DNA of 64,000 nt from an uncultured Prevotellaceae bacterium (GCA_902784565.1 CACZVE010000006.1:1-64000), one strand, 5' to 3'; numbered from the stretch's first letter, positions 41,501 through 50,898 are shown. The notes: generated by a model from the sequence alone, not told the origin. Made by a program: numbers and translations.

Positions 41501-43681
41501 TCACAACCTGACCAGACAGGAGCCTTGAAACTGTTTGTCTGGGGTTGTGATCTGAACGGCATAAACGCCCTTTGAGACAGATGGAAGGTCAATGGTCATC
41601 TCTGTGCCATTGACCTTCTGTCTTTCTGAATAGATACAGAAACCAGAGAGATCGTAGATGCTGACTGAGACAGATGTCTGCGTAACACCGTCGAAGACTA
41701 GTCGTAAGCCACCATCAACAGGTCGGACCTGTACACTTTGGGGTTGGTGTAAACTGACGCCCTCTACCTTTGAAAGCCCTAGAACTTCCAATAATCCCCG
41801 ATAGGCATCAATCTCCCCATAGCCATAGAAGTTATTTGGATAGGCAAGACTGGGGTCTGGTTGACGACAACTACAGGAAAGAATCTGACGCACCTCGTCT
41901 GGTGTCAAATCAGGCTTGGCTTGCAACCAGAGAGCAATGATGCCAGCCACTACGGGTGTTGACATGGAGGTTCCCGTGTCGGCAGCCCAGGGATATCTTT
42001 CTCCCTGAAATTCGGACCATCCGACAATGTCATCTTCTGAGTGGAAGATATGACTATAGGAAGAAACGACATTAACCCCAGGAGCCACGACGTCTGGCTT
42101 CATCAGACCGCTCATCGTAGGACCCGTCGAGGAGAACGGGCCCAACAACCCCTGAATTGTCCCATCCATAGTACCCTTTGCATCGCCCTTTTCATTCACA
42201 ATCTCCATTCTATGGGCAGTGGCTCCCACACAGATCACTGCAGGAAAACAGCCTGGCGCAAAGATATTGTGTCCCTTCTGGGCTGCAGACCACCGACTAT
42301 CGGTTTCATGAGACTTAAAGGCCATCTTCGAATTACCATAGACTTTAATCAAACCTTCCCCTTCAAACACCAACGCCAATGGCGGGAAAGAGTCGAGGGT
42401 ACGATTCGCCTTCACAAGTATCTGATAGACATCCTCGTCGAGAAATGATGACGAATAGCGGTAGATGGACAGAGAAAGGGAGTCGTCAGCACATATCAGT
42501 TCTTTGGTCATGATACTATCATAAACCACCTCGGCTGTTGTGAAAGAGAGGGTGTCGGTAGGCATATTACTCCCTTTCTGATAATAATAAAGCATCAGTC
42601 GAAGGGGTTCAGAAGAAGTAAAACGGTACACTGCCGCCTCCTTAAAGCAACGGATAAAGGCTCCTGCCTCCTGTTGTATGGCTGATTTTTCAAAATAAGT
42701 CCTTTCTATACCCTCATTGCCGGCAGAAGTAACGATGATTCGGCCTGGTCCCGTCATACGATCCAGCACAGCAGAAAAGAGACTGTCTTCTTCGTCAAGA
42801 TAGGGACTATAACCTTCACTGAATGAGACGACACATGGTTTTCCTTGCAGACTGGCATAGTCAAAGCAGTATTTCATGCCTAAGGCATCCATGGCTGAGG
42901 TATACTTGTATATATCTGCTGAGTCGATATACTCAATATCATCAGTGACGGCATTACTCACCAGACAGATGTCACTTTCGAAAGCCACTCCTCTGTACTT
43001 GGTGTCATAACCACTGCCCGCAGCAGTGCCTGAGGTATGCGTGCCATGCGTCTGGGTTGGAGCATCGGTTGACTGTCCGTAAGCCAAAATCTCTGACTGT
43101 CCGATATAATCACGGCCAACGGGTAAAGGACTGCCGATAGTGTCCTTCGACAACTGATCCCAAAAAGCCCCAATGCGATATTGACGACCTGAGGCATCAT
43201 AGAAGTTTGGGTGTGTCAGGTCAAAGCCAATATCCTCCACTCCGATGACCACCCCTGCTCCTGTATAGGCAGGATGAGTGTCGGAAGATTCATAAACGGG
43301 AAGAGCATTTACTACCAACGCCGTCGTATCCATCAAGGCACTGGCACGACCATTCGCCTCAATACGGCTCACAGCCCTTTCTGTTGCAAATGCCTCTATA
43401 TTCTCTAACGGAATACTTGCAATCACAATATCTTCCCATTGGGCATACTTCCTGCAACCATATTTCCGGAGGATGTCATCAGCCTGCTTCTCCTCAATTC
43501 TGACAAAGGCGGTGATACTGCGCGAACTTTGGGCACCATCAACACTGCGCGTCAAGAGTTGGCTACGGTTCTCCGCCACCGCCTGTCGCACATAGCCCGA
43601 CAGTTTCTTATGGCTCGTACTTTGGCCATACACCATCAGTACCAGTCCCACAAGCAGCAGCAATAGAGTGATTCGTTTCAT
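41501..43681 (-). CDS. Subtilisin-family (S8) serine peptidase with type IX tail
   Basis: A 726-residue secreted subtilase. The signal peptide ends VYGQ at residue ~20, followed by a pro-region with an inhibitor_I9-like fold. The catalytic triad reads D150 (VIGVEDIGFDLTHP), H212 (HGTHTSGTAAG) and S572 (GTSMSTPVVAG). About 260 residues are inserted between the oxyanion AGNEG segment and the Ser block, probably a jelly-roll. The C-terminal ~80 residues (YDLSGFCIYSERQ and later SKGVYAVQI) are a type IX sorting domain. It is convergent to the C10 gene with 8 bp between stops. Confidence 0.9.
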   Translation of the reverse strand: MKRITLLLLLVGLVLMVYGQSTSHKKLSGYVRQAVAENRSQLLTRSVDGAQSSRSITAFVRIEEKQADDILRKYGCRKYAQWEDIVIASIPLENIEAFATERAVSRIEANGRASALMDTTALVVNALPVYESSDTHPAYTGAGVVIGVEDIGFDLTHPNFYDASGRQYRIGAFWDQLSKDTIGSPLPVGRDYIGQSEILAYGQSTDAPTQTHGTHTSGTAAGSGYDTKYRGVAFESDICLVSNAVTDDIEYIDSADIYKYTSAMDALGMKYCFDYASLQGKPCVVSFSEGYSPYLDEEDSLFSAVLDRMTGPGRIIVTSAGNEGIERTYFEKSAIQQEAGAFIRCFKEAAVYRFTSSEPLRLMLYYYQKGSNMPTDTLSFTTAEVVYDSIMTKELICADDSLSLSIYRYSSSFLDEDVYQILVKANRTLDSFPPLALVFEGEGLIKVYGNSKMAFKSHETDSRWSAAQKGHNIFAPGCFPAVICVGATAHRMEIVNEKGDAKGTMDGTIQGLLGPFSSTGPTMSGLMKPDVVAPGVNVVSSYSHIFHSEDDIVGWSEFQGERYPWAADTGTSMSTPVVAGIIALWLQAKPDLTPDEVRQILSCSCRQPDPSLAYPNNFYGYGEIDAYRGLLEVLGLSKVEGVSLHQPQSVQVRPVDGGLRLVFDGVTQTSVSVSIYDLSGFCIYSERQKVNGTEMTIDLPSVSKGVYAVQITTPDKQFQGSCLVRL

Positions 43682-43688
43682 CTGACTG

Positions 43689-44486
43689 TTATGTCAATTC
43701 AGCAGCAACCTTATTTGTCAAAGCAATGAATTCTGAAATAGAGAGTTGTTCAGGACGACGGGTCAGCATGGGGTCATCAAAGAAACCTTCCGGAGCAGGA
43801 TGAGCAGCATCGAATAGTTGGCGGAGGGAGACACGGAGCATCTTACGCCGCTGGTTGAAGGTAGCCTTGACAATACGTTTGAAGAGTTTCTCGTCGCATC
43901 CGAGATCTGTAACGGCATTGCGGGTCATACGGATAACGGCACTCTGCACTTTGGGCGGTGGATTGAAGACCGAGGGTTCGACGGTGAAGAGATACTCCAC
44001 ATCGTACCACGCCTGAATCAACACGGAGAGAATGCCATACTGTTTATTGCCTGGCTTGGCAGCCATACGGACGGCCACCTCATGCTGAATCATTCCCGTA
44101 CAACAAGGAATCAGGTCCTTGTTGTCGAGCATCTTGAAGAATATTTGTGAGGAGATATCGTAGGGATAATTCCCCGTAAGCACAAACTGCTGACCCTCGA
44201 AGACCTCATTTAAATCCATTCGGAGGAAATCGCCACCTATTATATTATTATTAAGGCGTGGGAAGTTCTCACGAAGATAAGCCACAGACTCACGGTCGAT
44301 CTCCACCACCTTCAACGGACGGGGCTTTTCCACCAGATATTGTGTCATCACTCCCATGCCAGGGCCGACTTCCAGCACTGGCAGTTCCGCATAAGGCTCG
44401 TCCACCGTATCGGCAATCCGCTTGGCGATGTTCAAGTCAGTCAGGAAGTGCTGACCAAGATTCTTTTTCGGTCTTACTTGTTTCAT
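43689..44486 (-). CDS. rsmA: 16S rRNA dimethyladenosine transferase KsgA/RsmA
   Basis: A 265-residue SAM-dependent enzyme that dimethylates two adjacent adenosines in 16S helix 45. The start is taken as ATG 44486 (MKQVRPKKNLGQHFL) because TACCTTTG at 44494-44501 overlaps any earlier start. Motifs: LGQHFLTD, LEVGPGMGVMTQ for SAM, and TGNYPYDIS in place of NLPY. The C-terminal helical domain is complete. It shares no operon with the adjacent genes. Confidence 0.95.
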   Translation of the reverse strand: MKQVRPKKNLGQHFLTDLNIAKRIADTVDEPYAELPVLEVGPGMGVMTQYLVEKPRPLKVVEIDRESVAYLRENFPRLNNNIIGGDFLRMDLNEVFEGQQFVLTGNYPYDISSQIFFKMLDNKDLIPCCTGMIQHEVAVRMAAKPGNKQYGILSVLIQAWYDVEYLFTVEPSVFNPPPKVQSAVIRMTRNAVTDLGCDEKLFKRIVKATFNQRRKMLRVSLRQLFDAAHPAPEGFFDDPMLTRRPEQLSISEFIALTNKVAAELT

Positions 44487-44510
44487 TTGGGTGCAAAGGT
44501 ACATCATTTT

Positions 44511-44592
44511 AATTAGAAATTAGTAATTAGAAATTAGAAATTATGATTACTTTGCAAAGTTTTTCACTTTTCACTCTTCACTTTTCACTTCT
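44511..44592. repeat. Low-complexity repeats in the ksgA/44612 gap
   Basis: ATTAGAAATTAG-type units (44511-44544) are followed by TTTTCACTTTTCACTCTTC-type units (44561-44592) in the divergent gap. They resemble the coding-region repeats at 14553, 14721 and 63621. Confidence 0.65.
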
Positions 44593-44598
44593 TTTTTG

Positions 44599-44606
44599 TA
44601 CCTTTG
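44599..44606 (+). promoter_or_regulatory. -7 box 5 bp before the 44612 start
   Basis: TACCTTTG, then CACCA, then ATG. A leaderless or nearly leaderless mRNA is predicted. Confidence 0.6.
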
Positions 44607-44611
44607 CACCA

Positions 44612-45658
44612 ATGGAAACGAAAAACATCCTTGCATACATCGCGAAGATTGTGCTGCCTTTCATCTTGGGCGGTGCGATATTGTGGTGGATGTACCGTGG
44701 CGAGGACTTCTCTACGATCTGTCATGTGCTGACGGAAGAGATGAACTGGACATGGATGTTGCTTTCATTCCCTTTTGGCATCCTGGCACAAATGTTCCGT
44801 GGTTGGCGCTGGAAGCAGACATTGGATCCCATTGAAGACCTTTCCCCGAGCACAGCCAAACAAACGCCATCTGGTCAGAAAATTAGAGCACGTAACTCCA
44901 CCTGCATACATGCCGTATTCATCTCGTATGCTGCCAGTCTTGTGATTCCGCGCATCGGCGAGTTCTCGCGCTGTGCTGTCTTGAAACGCTACGACGGAGT
45001 ATCGTTCAGCAAGGCATTAGGTACGGTAGTAACAGAACGGGCCGTCGACACGCTGATTGTGATGATCTACTCGGGTATCATCCTGTTGATAGAGATGAGT
45101 ATCTTCGGTACCTTTTTCAGAAAGACCGGTACCTCACTTGACCGTATCTTAGAAGGTTTTTCCTTAACAGGTTGGCTAGTGACGATTATCTGCGGCGTGG
45201 CAGTCCTCATCCTGTTGCACCTGTTGTTGAAGAACCTATCTATATATAATAAGGTGAAGATGACACTGAGTGGCATCTGGGAGGGGATACTCTCGCTGCG
45301 GGGCATCAAGAATCTGCCGCTCTACCTCTTTTTCTCCATCGGCATCTGGGTGATGTACTTCCTGCATTACTACCTCACCTTCTTCTGTTTTGACTTTACA
45401 GCAAACCTCGGTATCGGTTGTGCACTGGTATCTTTTGTGGTAGCCAACTTTGCCGTCATCGTACCCACTCCGAATGGTGCAGGGCCGTGGCACTTTGCCA
45501 TCAAGACGATGCTAATTCTCTACGGTGTCGCCGACGAACAGGCCCTTTGGTTCGTACTCATCGTACATTCCGTACAGACACTGTTGGTGATTGTCCTCGG
45601 CATCTATGCCTGGGCCGCCCTCTCTTTTACAAAACGTATAAACCCCAAAACGACATAA
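44612..45658 (+). CDS. Membrane protein of the lysylphosphatidylglycerol synthase TM (UPF0104) family
   Basis: A 348-residue integral membrane protein with about 8 helices, starting METKNILAYIAKIVLPFILG. Family marks are the first-helix GGAILWWMYRGED, SYAASLVIPRIGEFSRCAVL in the centre, and VPTPNGAGPWHFAIKTML near the end. This is the membrane half of MprF-type flippase/synthases, without the soluble acyltransferase, so lipid flipping or export is more likely than lysyl transfer. It is followed 2 bp later by pepD, suggesting coupling. Confidence 0.85.
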   Translation: METKNILAYIAKIVLPFILGGAILWWMYRGEDFSTICHVLTEEMNWTWMLLSFPFGILAQMFRGWRWKQTLDPIEDLSPSTAKQTPSGQKIRARNSTCIHAVFISYAASLVIPRIGEFSRCAVLKRYDGVSFSKALGTVVTERAVDTLIVMIYSGIILLIEMSIFGTFFRKTGTSLDRILEGFSLTGWLVTIICGVAVLILLHLLLKNLSIYNKVKMTLSGIWEGILSLRGIKNLPLYLFFSIGIWVMYFLHYYLTFFCFDFTANLGIGCALVSFVVANFAVIVPTPNGAGPWHFAIKTMLILYGVADEQALWFVLIVHSVQTLLVIVLGIYAWAALSFTKRINPKTT

Positions 45659-45660
45659 CT

Positions 45661-47118
45661 ATGAGTGAAATTAAGAATCTGAACCCAGCGTGCATCTGGA
45701 AGAACTTTTATGCACTGACACAAGTACCGCGCCCCAGCGGACATCTGGAAAAAATTCAGCAGTTCCTGCTCGACTTCGCCAAACAGGCAGGTGTCGAGGC
45801 TTTCAAGGATCCTGCCGATAACATTGTTATGCGTAAGCCTGCTTCTCCAGGCATGGAGAACAAGAAGGGCGTCATCCTACAGGCCCACATGGACATGGTT
45901 CCGCAGAAGACACCCGAGAGTACCCATAACTTCGAGACTGATCCCATCCAACCTTGGATTGACGGTGAGTGGGTGAAGGCCAAGGGCACGACCCTCGGTG
46001 CAGACAATGGTCTGGGCGTCGCCTCTATCATGGCCATCATGGAGGACAAGACCTTAAAACACGGCCCTATCGAAGCCCTCATCACTGCCGATGAAGAGAC
46101 GGGTATGTTTGGTGCCAATGCCCTGCCCGCAGGTGAACTCAAAGGTGACATCCTGATGAACCTCGACTCTGAGCACTGGGGCAAGTTCGTCATCGGCTCT
46201 GCCGGAGGTATCGATGTGACTGCCACCTTAGACTATCAGGAGGCAGAAACGGATCCTGAGGATGCTGCCGTGAAGGTGACAGTAAAAGGACTGCGCGGCG
46301 GACACTCAGGACTGGAGATCCATGAGGGTCGTGCCAACGCTAACAAACTGCTCGTCCGCCTCGTCCGCGAAGCCATCGAGGAATGCGAGGCCCGCTTAGC
46401 CTCTTGGCAGGGAGGTAACATGCGCAACGCCATCCCCTTCAAGGCAGAAGCCGTGTTGACACTGCCGAAGGAGAACGTCGCCATGCTGAAGGAACTCGCC
46501 CAAGACTGGCTCGACGATTTCACCGATGAATACAAAGGCATTGAGAGTGGTATTGAGGTCATCTGCGAGGATGTGGAAACACCGAAGATGGAAGTTCCCG
46601 TGGAGATTCAGGACAACCTCATCAATGCAATCTACGGTTGTCACGACGGTGTGATACGCATGATCCCCTCCTACCCCAGTGTGGTTGAGACCTCTTCTAA
46701 CCTCGCCATTATTAATATAGGTAGCGGCAAGGCTTCGTTGCAGATTCTCGCCCGCTCCAGTCGCGAGGATATGAAGGACTATATCGTGAAGACCTTGGAG
46801 AGTTGCTTCAACATGGCAGGCATGAAGGTGGAGACCGCCGGCTCGTATGGCGGCTGGGATCCGAATCCCGAATCCCCCATCCTCCATCTGTTGCTGAAAG
46901 AGTACAAGGAACTCTTCGGACAGGACGGTATCATCCAAGTGGATCATGCCGGTCTGGAGTGCTCCATCATCCTGGGCAAATATCCACACCTCGACGTGGT
47001 ATCATTTGGTCCCACGATGAAGTCACCGCATACCACTACGGAGCGCGCCCTCATCGCCACCGTCGAACCCTTCTGGGAACTCCTGAAAAAGACACTCGAG
47101 GACATCCCCGAGAAATAA
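45661..47118 (+). CDS. pepD: Aminoacyl-histidine dipeptidase (M20, PepD)
   Basis: A 485-residue di-zinc peptidase that hydrolyses Xaa-His and other dipeptides. Ligands are AHMDMVPQ (His, Asp), LGADNGLGVA (bridging Asp), DEETGMFG (Glu pair) and PHTTTERA (late His). The dimerisation domain occupies about 205-385. The ATG at 45661 is 2 bp after the upstream stop. A terminator follows. Confidence 0.95.
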   Translation: MSEIKNLNPACIWKNFYALTQVPRPSGHLEKIQQFLLDFAKQAGVEAFKDPADNIVMRKPASPGMENKKGVILQAHMDMVPQKTPESTHNFETDPIQPWIDGEWVKAKGTTLGADNGLGVASIMAIMEDKTLKHGPIEALITADEETGMFGANALPAGELKGDILMNLDSEHWGKFVIGSAGGIDVTATLDYQEAETDPEDAAVKVTVKGLRGGHSGLEIHEGRANANKLLVRLVREAIEECEARLASWQGGNMRNAIPFKAEAVLTLPKENVAMLKELAQDWLDDFTDEYKGIESGIEVICEDVETPKMEVPVEIQDNLINAIYGCHDGVIRMIPSYPSVVETSSNLAIINIGSGKASLQILARSSREDMKDYIVKTLESCFNMAGMKVETAGSYGGWDPNPESPILHLLLKEYKELFGQDGIIQVDHAGLECSIILGKYPHLDVVSFGPTMKSPHTTTERALIATVEPFWELLKKTLEDIPEK

Positions 47119-47128
47119 CTACCTAAGG

Positions 47129-47152
47129 AAATCCGCAGAAATCTGCGGATTT
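47129..47152 (+). terminator. pepD terminator
   Basis: AAATCCGCAGA/TCTGCGGATTT with a very short loop, followed by TTCCTTTTT. Its stem is nearly the same as that of the terminator at 50781-50819. Confidence 0.75.
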
Positions 47153-47208
47153 TTCCTTTTTATGGGTTAGCATTTCCAACCTACGATTGTACTATCTATA
47201 AAAAGGCA

Positions 47209-47691
47209 ATGCAAAACAGGCAGATGATAGAAACGCTGTTCCGACAGTACTACAAGCGGATGTTCTTGACGGCAAAGACATTGCTCTGCAATCCAGAAGA
47301 AGCCCGCGACGTGGTGAGCGACGTGTTCGCCGAACTGTTGGAGAGTAACCGCCAACTGGATATAGAACGGGTGGAGAGTTATCTGTTGGTCAGTGTCCGC
47401 AACAAATGTCTAAATATGGTCAAGCACAGGATGATTGAGGAGCGCGCCCAGAAATTCATCCCCCATGAGACCATCGATGAAGACTACAAGGAACTGCCAT
47501 TAGACGACATTCTCCACTACATCAGACACAATCTGACACCGCAGACCCGTGAAGTGATACTCCGACGCTATGGCGAGGACAAGCACTACAACGAGATTGC
47601 CGATGAACTTGGCATCAGCCGCATTGCTGTCTATAAGCACATTGCCAAAGGATTAACAAAACTCAAAAAGCATTTTGTATGGAAAAGCTAA
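47209..47691 (+). CDS. ECF-type RNA polymerase sigma factor
   Basis: A 160-residue ECF sigma factor with region 2 (residues 8-75; NPEEARDVVSDVFAELLES) and region 4 (105-155; TPQTREVILRRYGEDKHYNE and IADELGISRIAVYKHIAKGL). It heads a sigma, anti-sigma, TonB-receptor set, the usual Bacteroidales trans-envelope signalling unit. Its 3' end overlaps the next gene by 13 bp. Confidence 0.92.
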   Translation: MQNRQMIETLFRQYYKRMFLTAKTLLCNPEEARDVVSDVFAELLESNRQLDIERVESYLLVSVRNKCLNMVKHRMIEERAQKFIPHETIDEDYKELPLDDILHYIRHNLTPQTREVILRRYGEDKHYNEIADELGISRIAVYKHIAKGLTKLKKHFVWKS

Positions 47692-48239
47692 GGAAACTGA
47701 CCCAGATGACCGAAAACCCCAAGCACTACAGCGACGAGGAGTGGCAGGAAATATTCGATGGCGAGACCGTCAGCGAAGAACAGATAGAACAGGAGTGGCG
47801 GCATTTCGAAGACAAATACATGAAACCACAGCCTATCAGGCTATGGCGCATCGCCGCCATGTTCGTCGGTGTGATGATGCTCTCAGGCATCGCGTTGGCC
47901 GCCGTCCACATCATCCGTAACACCCAAACTGATGTTGGAGGAAATTTGCAGTCCCCGACACAAGAGACGCGGATGGTAAATACACAGCAACCATCAGAAG
48001 AAGACATCAATGTGCTGCCGCATACGGTTGTCTTCGAGAATACGGAGTTACAGCAGATTGTCGACAGCCTCTCTATATATTATAAGGTGAAGCCTGCTTA
48101 TCGCCACGACTCCGTCCGTCACCTCAGACTATACTATGAGTGGAACCAGTCGAACAGCATTAGCGAGATTGCCAGCGAAATCAGTCATTTCGACCACGTC
48201 AGCATCAGTCTGAAGGGTGACAGTATCATTATTGAGTAG
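47679..48239 (+). CDS. FecR-like anti-sigma factor, shortened
   Basis: A 186-residue protein with a cytoplasmic N-terminus carrying an anti-sigma-like helix (1-48), one membrane helix (about 53-78), and a periplasmic C-terminal part that resembles the DUF4974 end of FecR proteins (FENTELQQIVDSLSIYYKVK). The central FecR beta domain, normally ~100 residues, is absent, so the protein is about half the usual length. It overlaps the sigma gene and is followed 13 bp later by the TonB receptor, which suggests it still transmits the signal. Confidence 0.7.
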   Translation: MEKLRKLTQMTENPKHYSDEEWQEIFDGETVSEEQIEQEWRHFEDKYMKPQPIRLWRIAAMFVGVMMLSGIALAAVHIIRNTQTDVGGNLQSPTQETRMVNTQQPSEEDINVLPHTVVFENTELQQIVDSLSIYYKVKPAYRHDSVRHLRLYYEWNQSNSISEIASEISHFDHVSISLKGDSIIIE

Positions 48240-48252
48240 GGAGGTTCATGCC

Positions 48253-50775
48253 ATGAGGAAACTAATTCTTTGCTTGCTGCTCTGTGCGATAGTACAGGTA
48301 GCAGAGGCTCAACGCGTGAGTCGTAACTATAAAGACAAAACCATGTCGAAAGTACTCGTAGACCTGCGCCATGCTACCAACCGTTATAAGATCTCGTTCA
48401 TCCACAACGAATTGGAGGACTACACCGTGACGAAGAACTTCAACGGACTCACCATCCCCGAGGCCATCCGCGAATGCATCGGCTTCTATCCCATCACCAT
48501 GAAGGTCGAGGGAGACAGTCTTATCTTCGTCGAAGCAGTGATTAAGACTGGAAGCAAGCTTATCGGACGGCTCATTGACAGCAAGAAGCACCCCGTCATC
48601 TACGCCAACATCGCCCTGCTGAACGTCAGCGACTCGGCCATCGTCAGCAGTGGTGTGAGCAACGAGAACGGCGACTTCGTCATTCCCACCACGGAGAAGC
48701 AGGTACGTGTACGTATCAGTTGCATCGGCTACGAGACACTCATTCTAAATTGTGAGACGGGTAACCTTGGCACCATCACCATGCAAGAGACTACCAACCA
48801 CATTAGTGAAGTGGTAGTAGAGGGCAATCTGATGCACAGTCAACTTGATAAGGATGTATATATGCCAAACCAACGACAGCGTAATGCTGCCAGTGACGGC
48901 CTCGGCCTGCTCTCGAACCTCGGCATCCCACAACTCGACGTGAACCCTATCACGCAAAGCATCAGTTCAAACAACGGCAAGAGTGTCAGCCTCTACATTG
49001 ACGGACGCAAGGTCAATCAGGACGAACTCTCTCAGATACGTCCGAAGGACATCCTCCGCATAGAATTCCTTGAAACGCCTACTGGCAAATACGCAAACGA
49101 TGAACAAGTGGTCAACTTCATCACGCGGCAATACAACTACGGCGGCTATGTGGCCTTGAAGAGCAACACCAAATTTATCAACGTTGGTGGCAACAACTCT
49201 GTACAGGTGAACCTCGACAACAAAAAGATGCACTACGTCATACTGGCTGGCATGAACTATTCCAACCAACGTAGCCTTGAGAGCCAGAAAGAAGAGGACA
49301 TCACCACCGGTACGACCTCCTTCCACAAGAGCAGTTCCATCAGCAGCGACCACGTCAAAAACTGGACTTACTACGGACTGCTGCGCACCCGCTATCAGAC
49401 AGATAAGCTAAACCTGACGGCGAGGGCTAAAATCAATTGGTCTAAACAGCCTGTGTATAACAACTATCAGGACATAACATATACAGGGGAAGTCAATGAG
49501 AAGACCCAGGCCATACGTTCCCGTGACTCCCGCAATATTGACCCATCCATTACCCTCAACGCCGACTATGCCATCAGCAAGAAACAGAATCTGACAGTAT
49601 ATGCTGACCTGCAATTCGGCCATCACCGCTACAACTCCTGTCTCACAGAGAATGGCTATCTGGTAAACAACTACACAAAAGAGAACAGCCTGACAAGCAT
49701 GTCCTATGCCATCTACACCAACCAGTTGGGCGAACATGACGATATATGTATCCAGGTATTAGACCTCTATAGCAGATACGACGATTATTATACCGGTACT
49801 ACCGTTAGCGACCAGAAACTGCGTGCTAACGAATTACTGGTGTTTCCAATCTACAACCATCGTTTCAATAAGAAGCTGTATCTCTCGCTCAGGCCCTTTG
49901 GTTTCAGCCTGGCCCACTGGAGAATACAGGATTACCAGCAGAATCATTTCTCGTCGAGGGCAGCAGTCACAGCACGTTTCGTACCTCATCAGCAGCATAA
50001 TCTGTCGGCAAGTTTCTACTTAGGCAACAACTTCCCGGATCCAGACATTACCAGCAATGTTGATCAGGAAATGAACCGCTATGAGACTCAGCGCGGTAAT
50101 CCCGAACTGGAAAAAGCCATCTTTGAGACGCAACTATTCACCTACAATTTCAATGCGAAAAACTACCGTCTCTCCATGACTGCCGAACACGAAGGCATTC
50201 ACAATATCCCCAAGGAATGGTTCTATACCGAAGGCGACCATCTGATCCACTCCTATATCAGCGAGGGCAATGTCCATAAAATGAGTCTCAATGTCACTCA
50301 GACCTTCTTCTTGATGAAGCGCAATCTGCAACTGCAGGGCACGGTGGAAACTGTGCGTCATCTGGTGACAGGCTATCTTGGCGATGCCAGTAACTGCCTC
50401 ATCGGTAACATTAATGTCCGTTACTATGCTGGTCCATGGACATTCTATGCTTTCTTTAAAAGTGGCACAAAGGCATATCTGGCTGATTACGGCCCTGCCT
50501 TCTTCCGCCAGCCTGCTGACTACGGTCTGAGCATCACTTACGGCAAAAGGAATCTAAACTGCCAATTAGGTGTGCGCAAACCTTTCGCCCATAGCCAATT
50601 CCACGAAATGTGGCGGAATGCAGATCTCTACTCTTTCAACCAACGGTCTGTACAGGCATCGCTGAAACCCTGGCTATATGTGAACCTTGCCTACACTTTC
50701 GACTTTGGACGGAAGACGAAGCACGAGGATGTCCATGTGGACCAAACAAGCAAGTCGGCCATCCTCGGCAAGTAA
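48253..50775 (+). CDS. TonB-dependent receptor with STN signalling domain
   Basis: An 840-residue outer-membrane receptor. The signal peptide (MRKLILCLLLCAIVQVAEAQ) is followed by a secretin/TonB N-terminal (STN) domain that would contact the FecR-like protein (VSRNYKDKTMSKVLVDLRHA), a carboxypeptidase-like regulatory domain (about 115-185; GRLIDSKKHPVIYANIALLN), a plug, and a long barrel. The ATG at 48253 gives a proper signal peptide. The STN/regulatory pair makes it the likely sensor of the upstream sigma/anti-sigma pair. The ligand is unknown. Confidence 0.85.
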   Translation: MRKLILCLLLCAIVQVAEAQRVSRNYKDKTMSKVLVDLRHATNRYKISFIHNELEDYTVTKNFNGLTIPEAIRECIGFYPITMKVEGDSLIFVEAVIKTGSKLIGRLIDSKKHPVIYANIALLNVSDSAIVSSGVSNENGDFVIPTTEKQVRVRISCIGYETLILNCETGNLGTITMQETTNHISEVVVEGNLMHSQLDKDVYMPNQRQRNAASDGLGLLSNLGIPQLDVNPITQSISSNNGKSVSLYIDGRKVNQDELSQIRPKDILRIEFLETPTGKYANDEQVVNFITRQYNYGGYVALKSNTKFINVGGNNSVQVNLDNKKMHYVILAGMNYSNQRSLESQKEEDITTGTTSFHKSSSISSDHVKNWTYYGLLRTRYQTDKLNLTARAKINWSKQPVYNNYQDITYTGEVNEKTQAIRSRDSRNIDPSITLNADYAISKKQNLTVYADLQFGHHRYNSCLTENGYLVNNYTKENSLTSMSYAIYTNQLGEHDDICIQVLDLYSRYDDYYTGTTVSDQKLRANELLVFPIYNHRFNKKLYLSLRPFGFSLAHWRIQDYQQNHFSSRAAVTARFVPHQQHNLSASFYLGNNFPDPDITSNVDQEMNRYETQRGNPELEKAIFETQLFTYNFNAKNYRLSMTAEHEGIHNIPKEWFYTEGDHLIHSYISEGNVHKMSLNVTQTFFLMKRNLQLQGTVETVRHLVTGYLGDASNCLIGNINVRYYAGPWTFYAFFKSGTKAYLADYGPAFFRQPADYGLSITYGKRNLNCQLGVRKPFAHSQFHEMWRNADLYSFNQRSVQASLKPWLYVNLAYTFDFGRKTKHEDVHVDQTSKSAILGK

Positions 50776-50780
50776 TTCCG

Positions 50781-50819
50781 AAAAAAATCCGCAGAAAGTT
50801 TGCATCTGCGGATTTTTTT
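50781..50819 (+). terminator. Terminator overlapping the corA promoter
   Basis: A 15-bp stem (AATCCGCAGA/TCTGCGGATT plus A-T pairs) with loop AAGTTTGCA. The TTTG of the loop (50799-50802) is also the -33 box of the corA promoter. Confidence 0.85.
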
Positions 50820-50830
50820 ATTTACCTTTG
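50799..50830 (+). promoter_or_regulatory. corA promoter
   Basis: TTTG (50799-50802), 20 bp, TACCTTTG (50823-50830), an exact consensus. Predicts a ~137-nt leader before corA. Confidence 0.75.
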
Positions 50831-50860
50831 CACCCGATAAACCAAATTAGTAACAAAATT

Positions 50861-50896
50861 ATGGACGATTACCCGGCGGACAATTACGATTTGTAA
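50861..50896 (+). CDS. 11-codon leader ORF of corA
   Basis: ATG to TAA encodes MDDYPADNYDL, about 24 nt into the predicted leader. Four of 11 residues are Asp and one is Pro. Acidic/proline-containing leader peptides upstream of Mg2+ transporter genes in enterobacteria (MgtL type) destabilise the ribosome at low Mg2+. The stop codon is 2 bp before the first hairpin of the leader. Translation is not proven; similarity to MgtL is in composition, not in sequence. Confidence 0.5.
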   Translation: MDDYPADNYDL

Positions 50897-50898
50897 TG

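Noticed and set aside
47209..47230. A consensus promoter right before the ECF sigma gene
   Set aside because: No TAnnTTTG box was found in 47153-47208, so no promoter feature is claimed.
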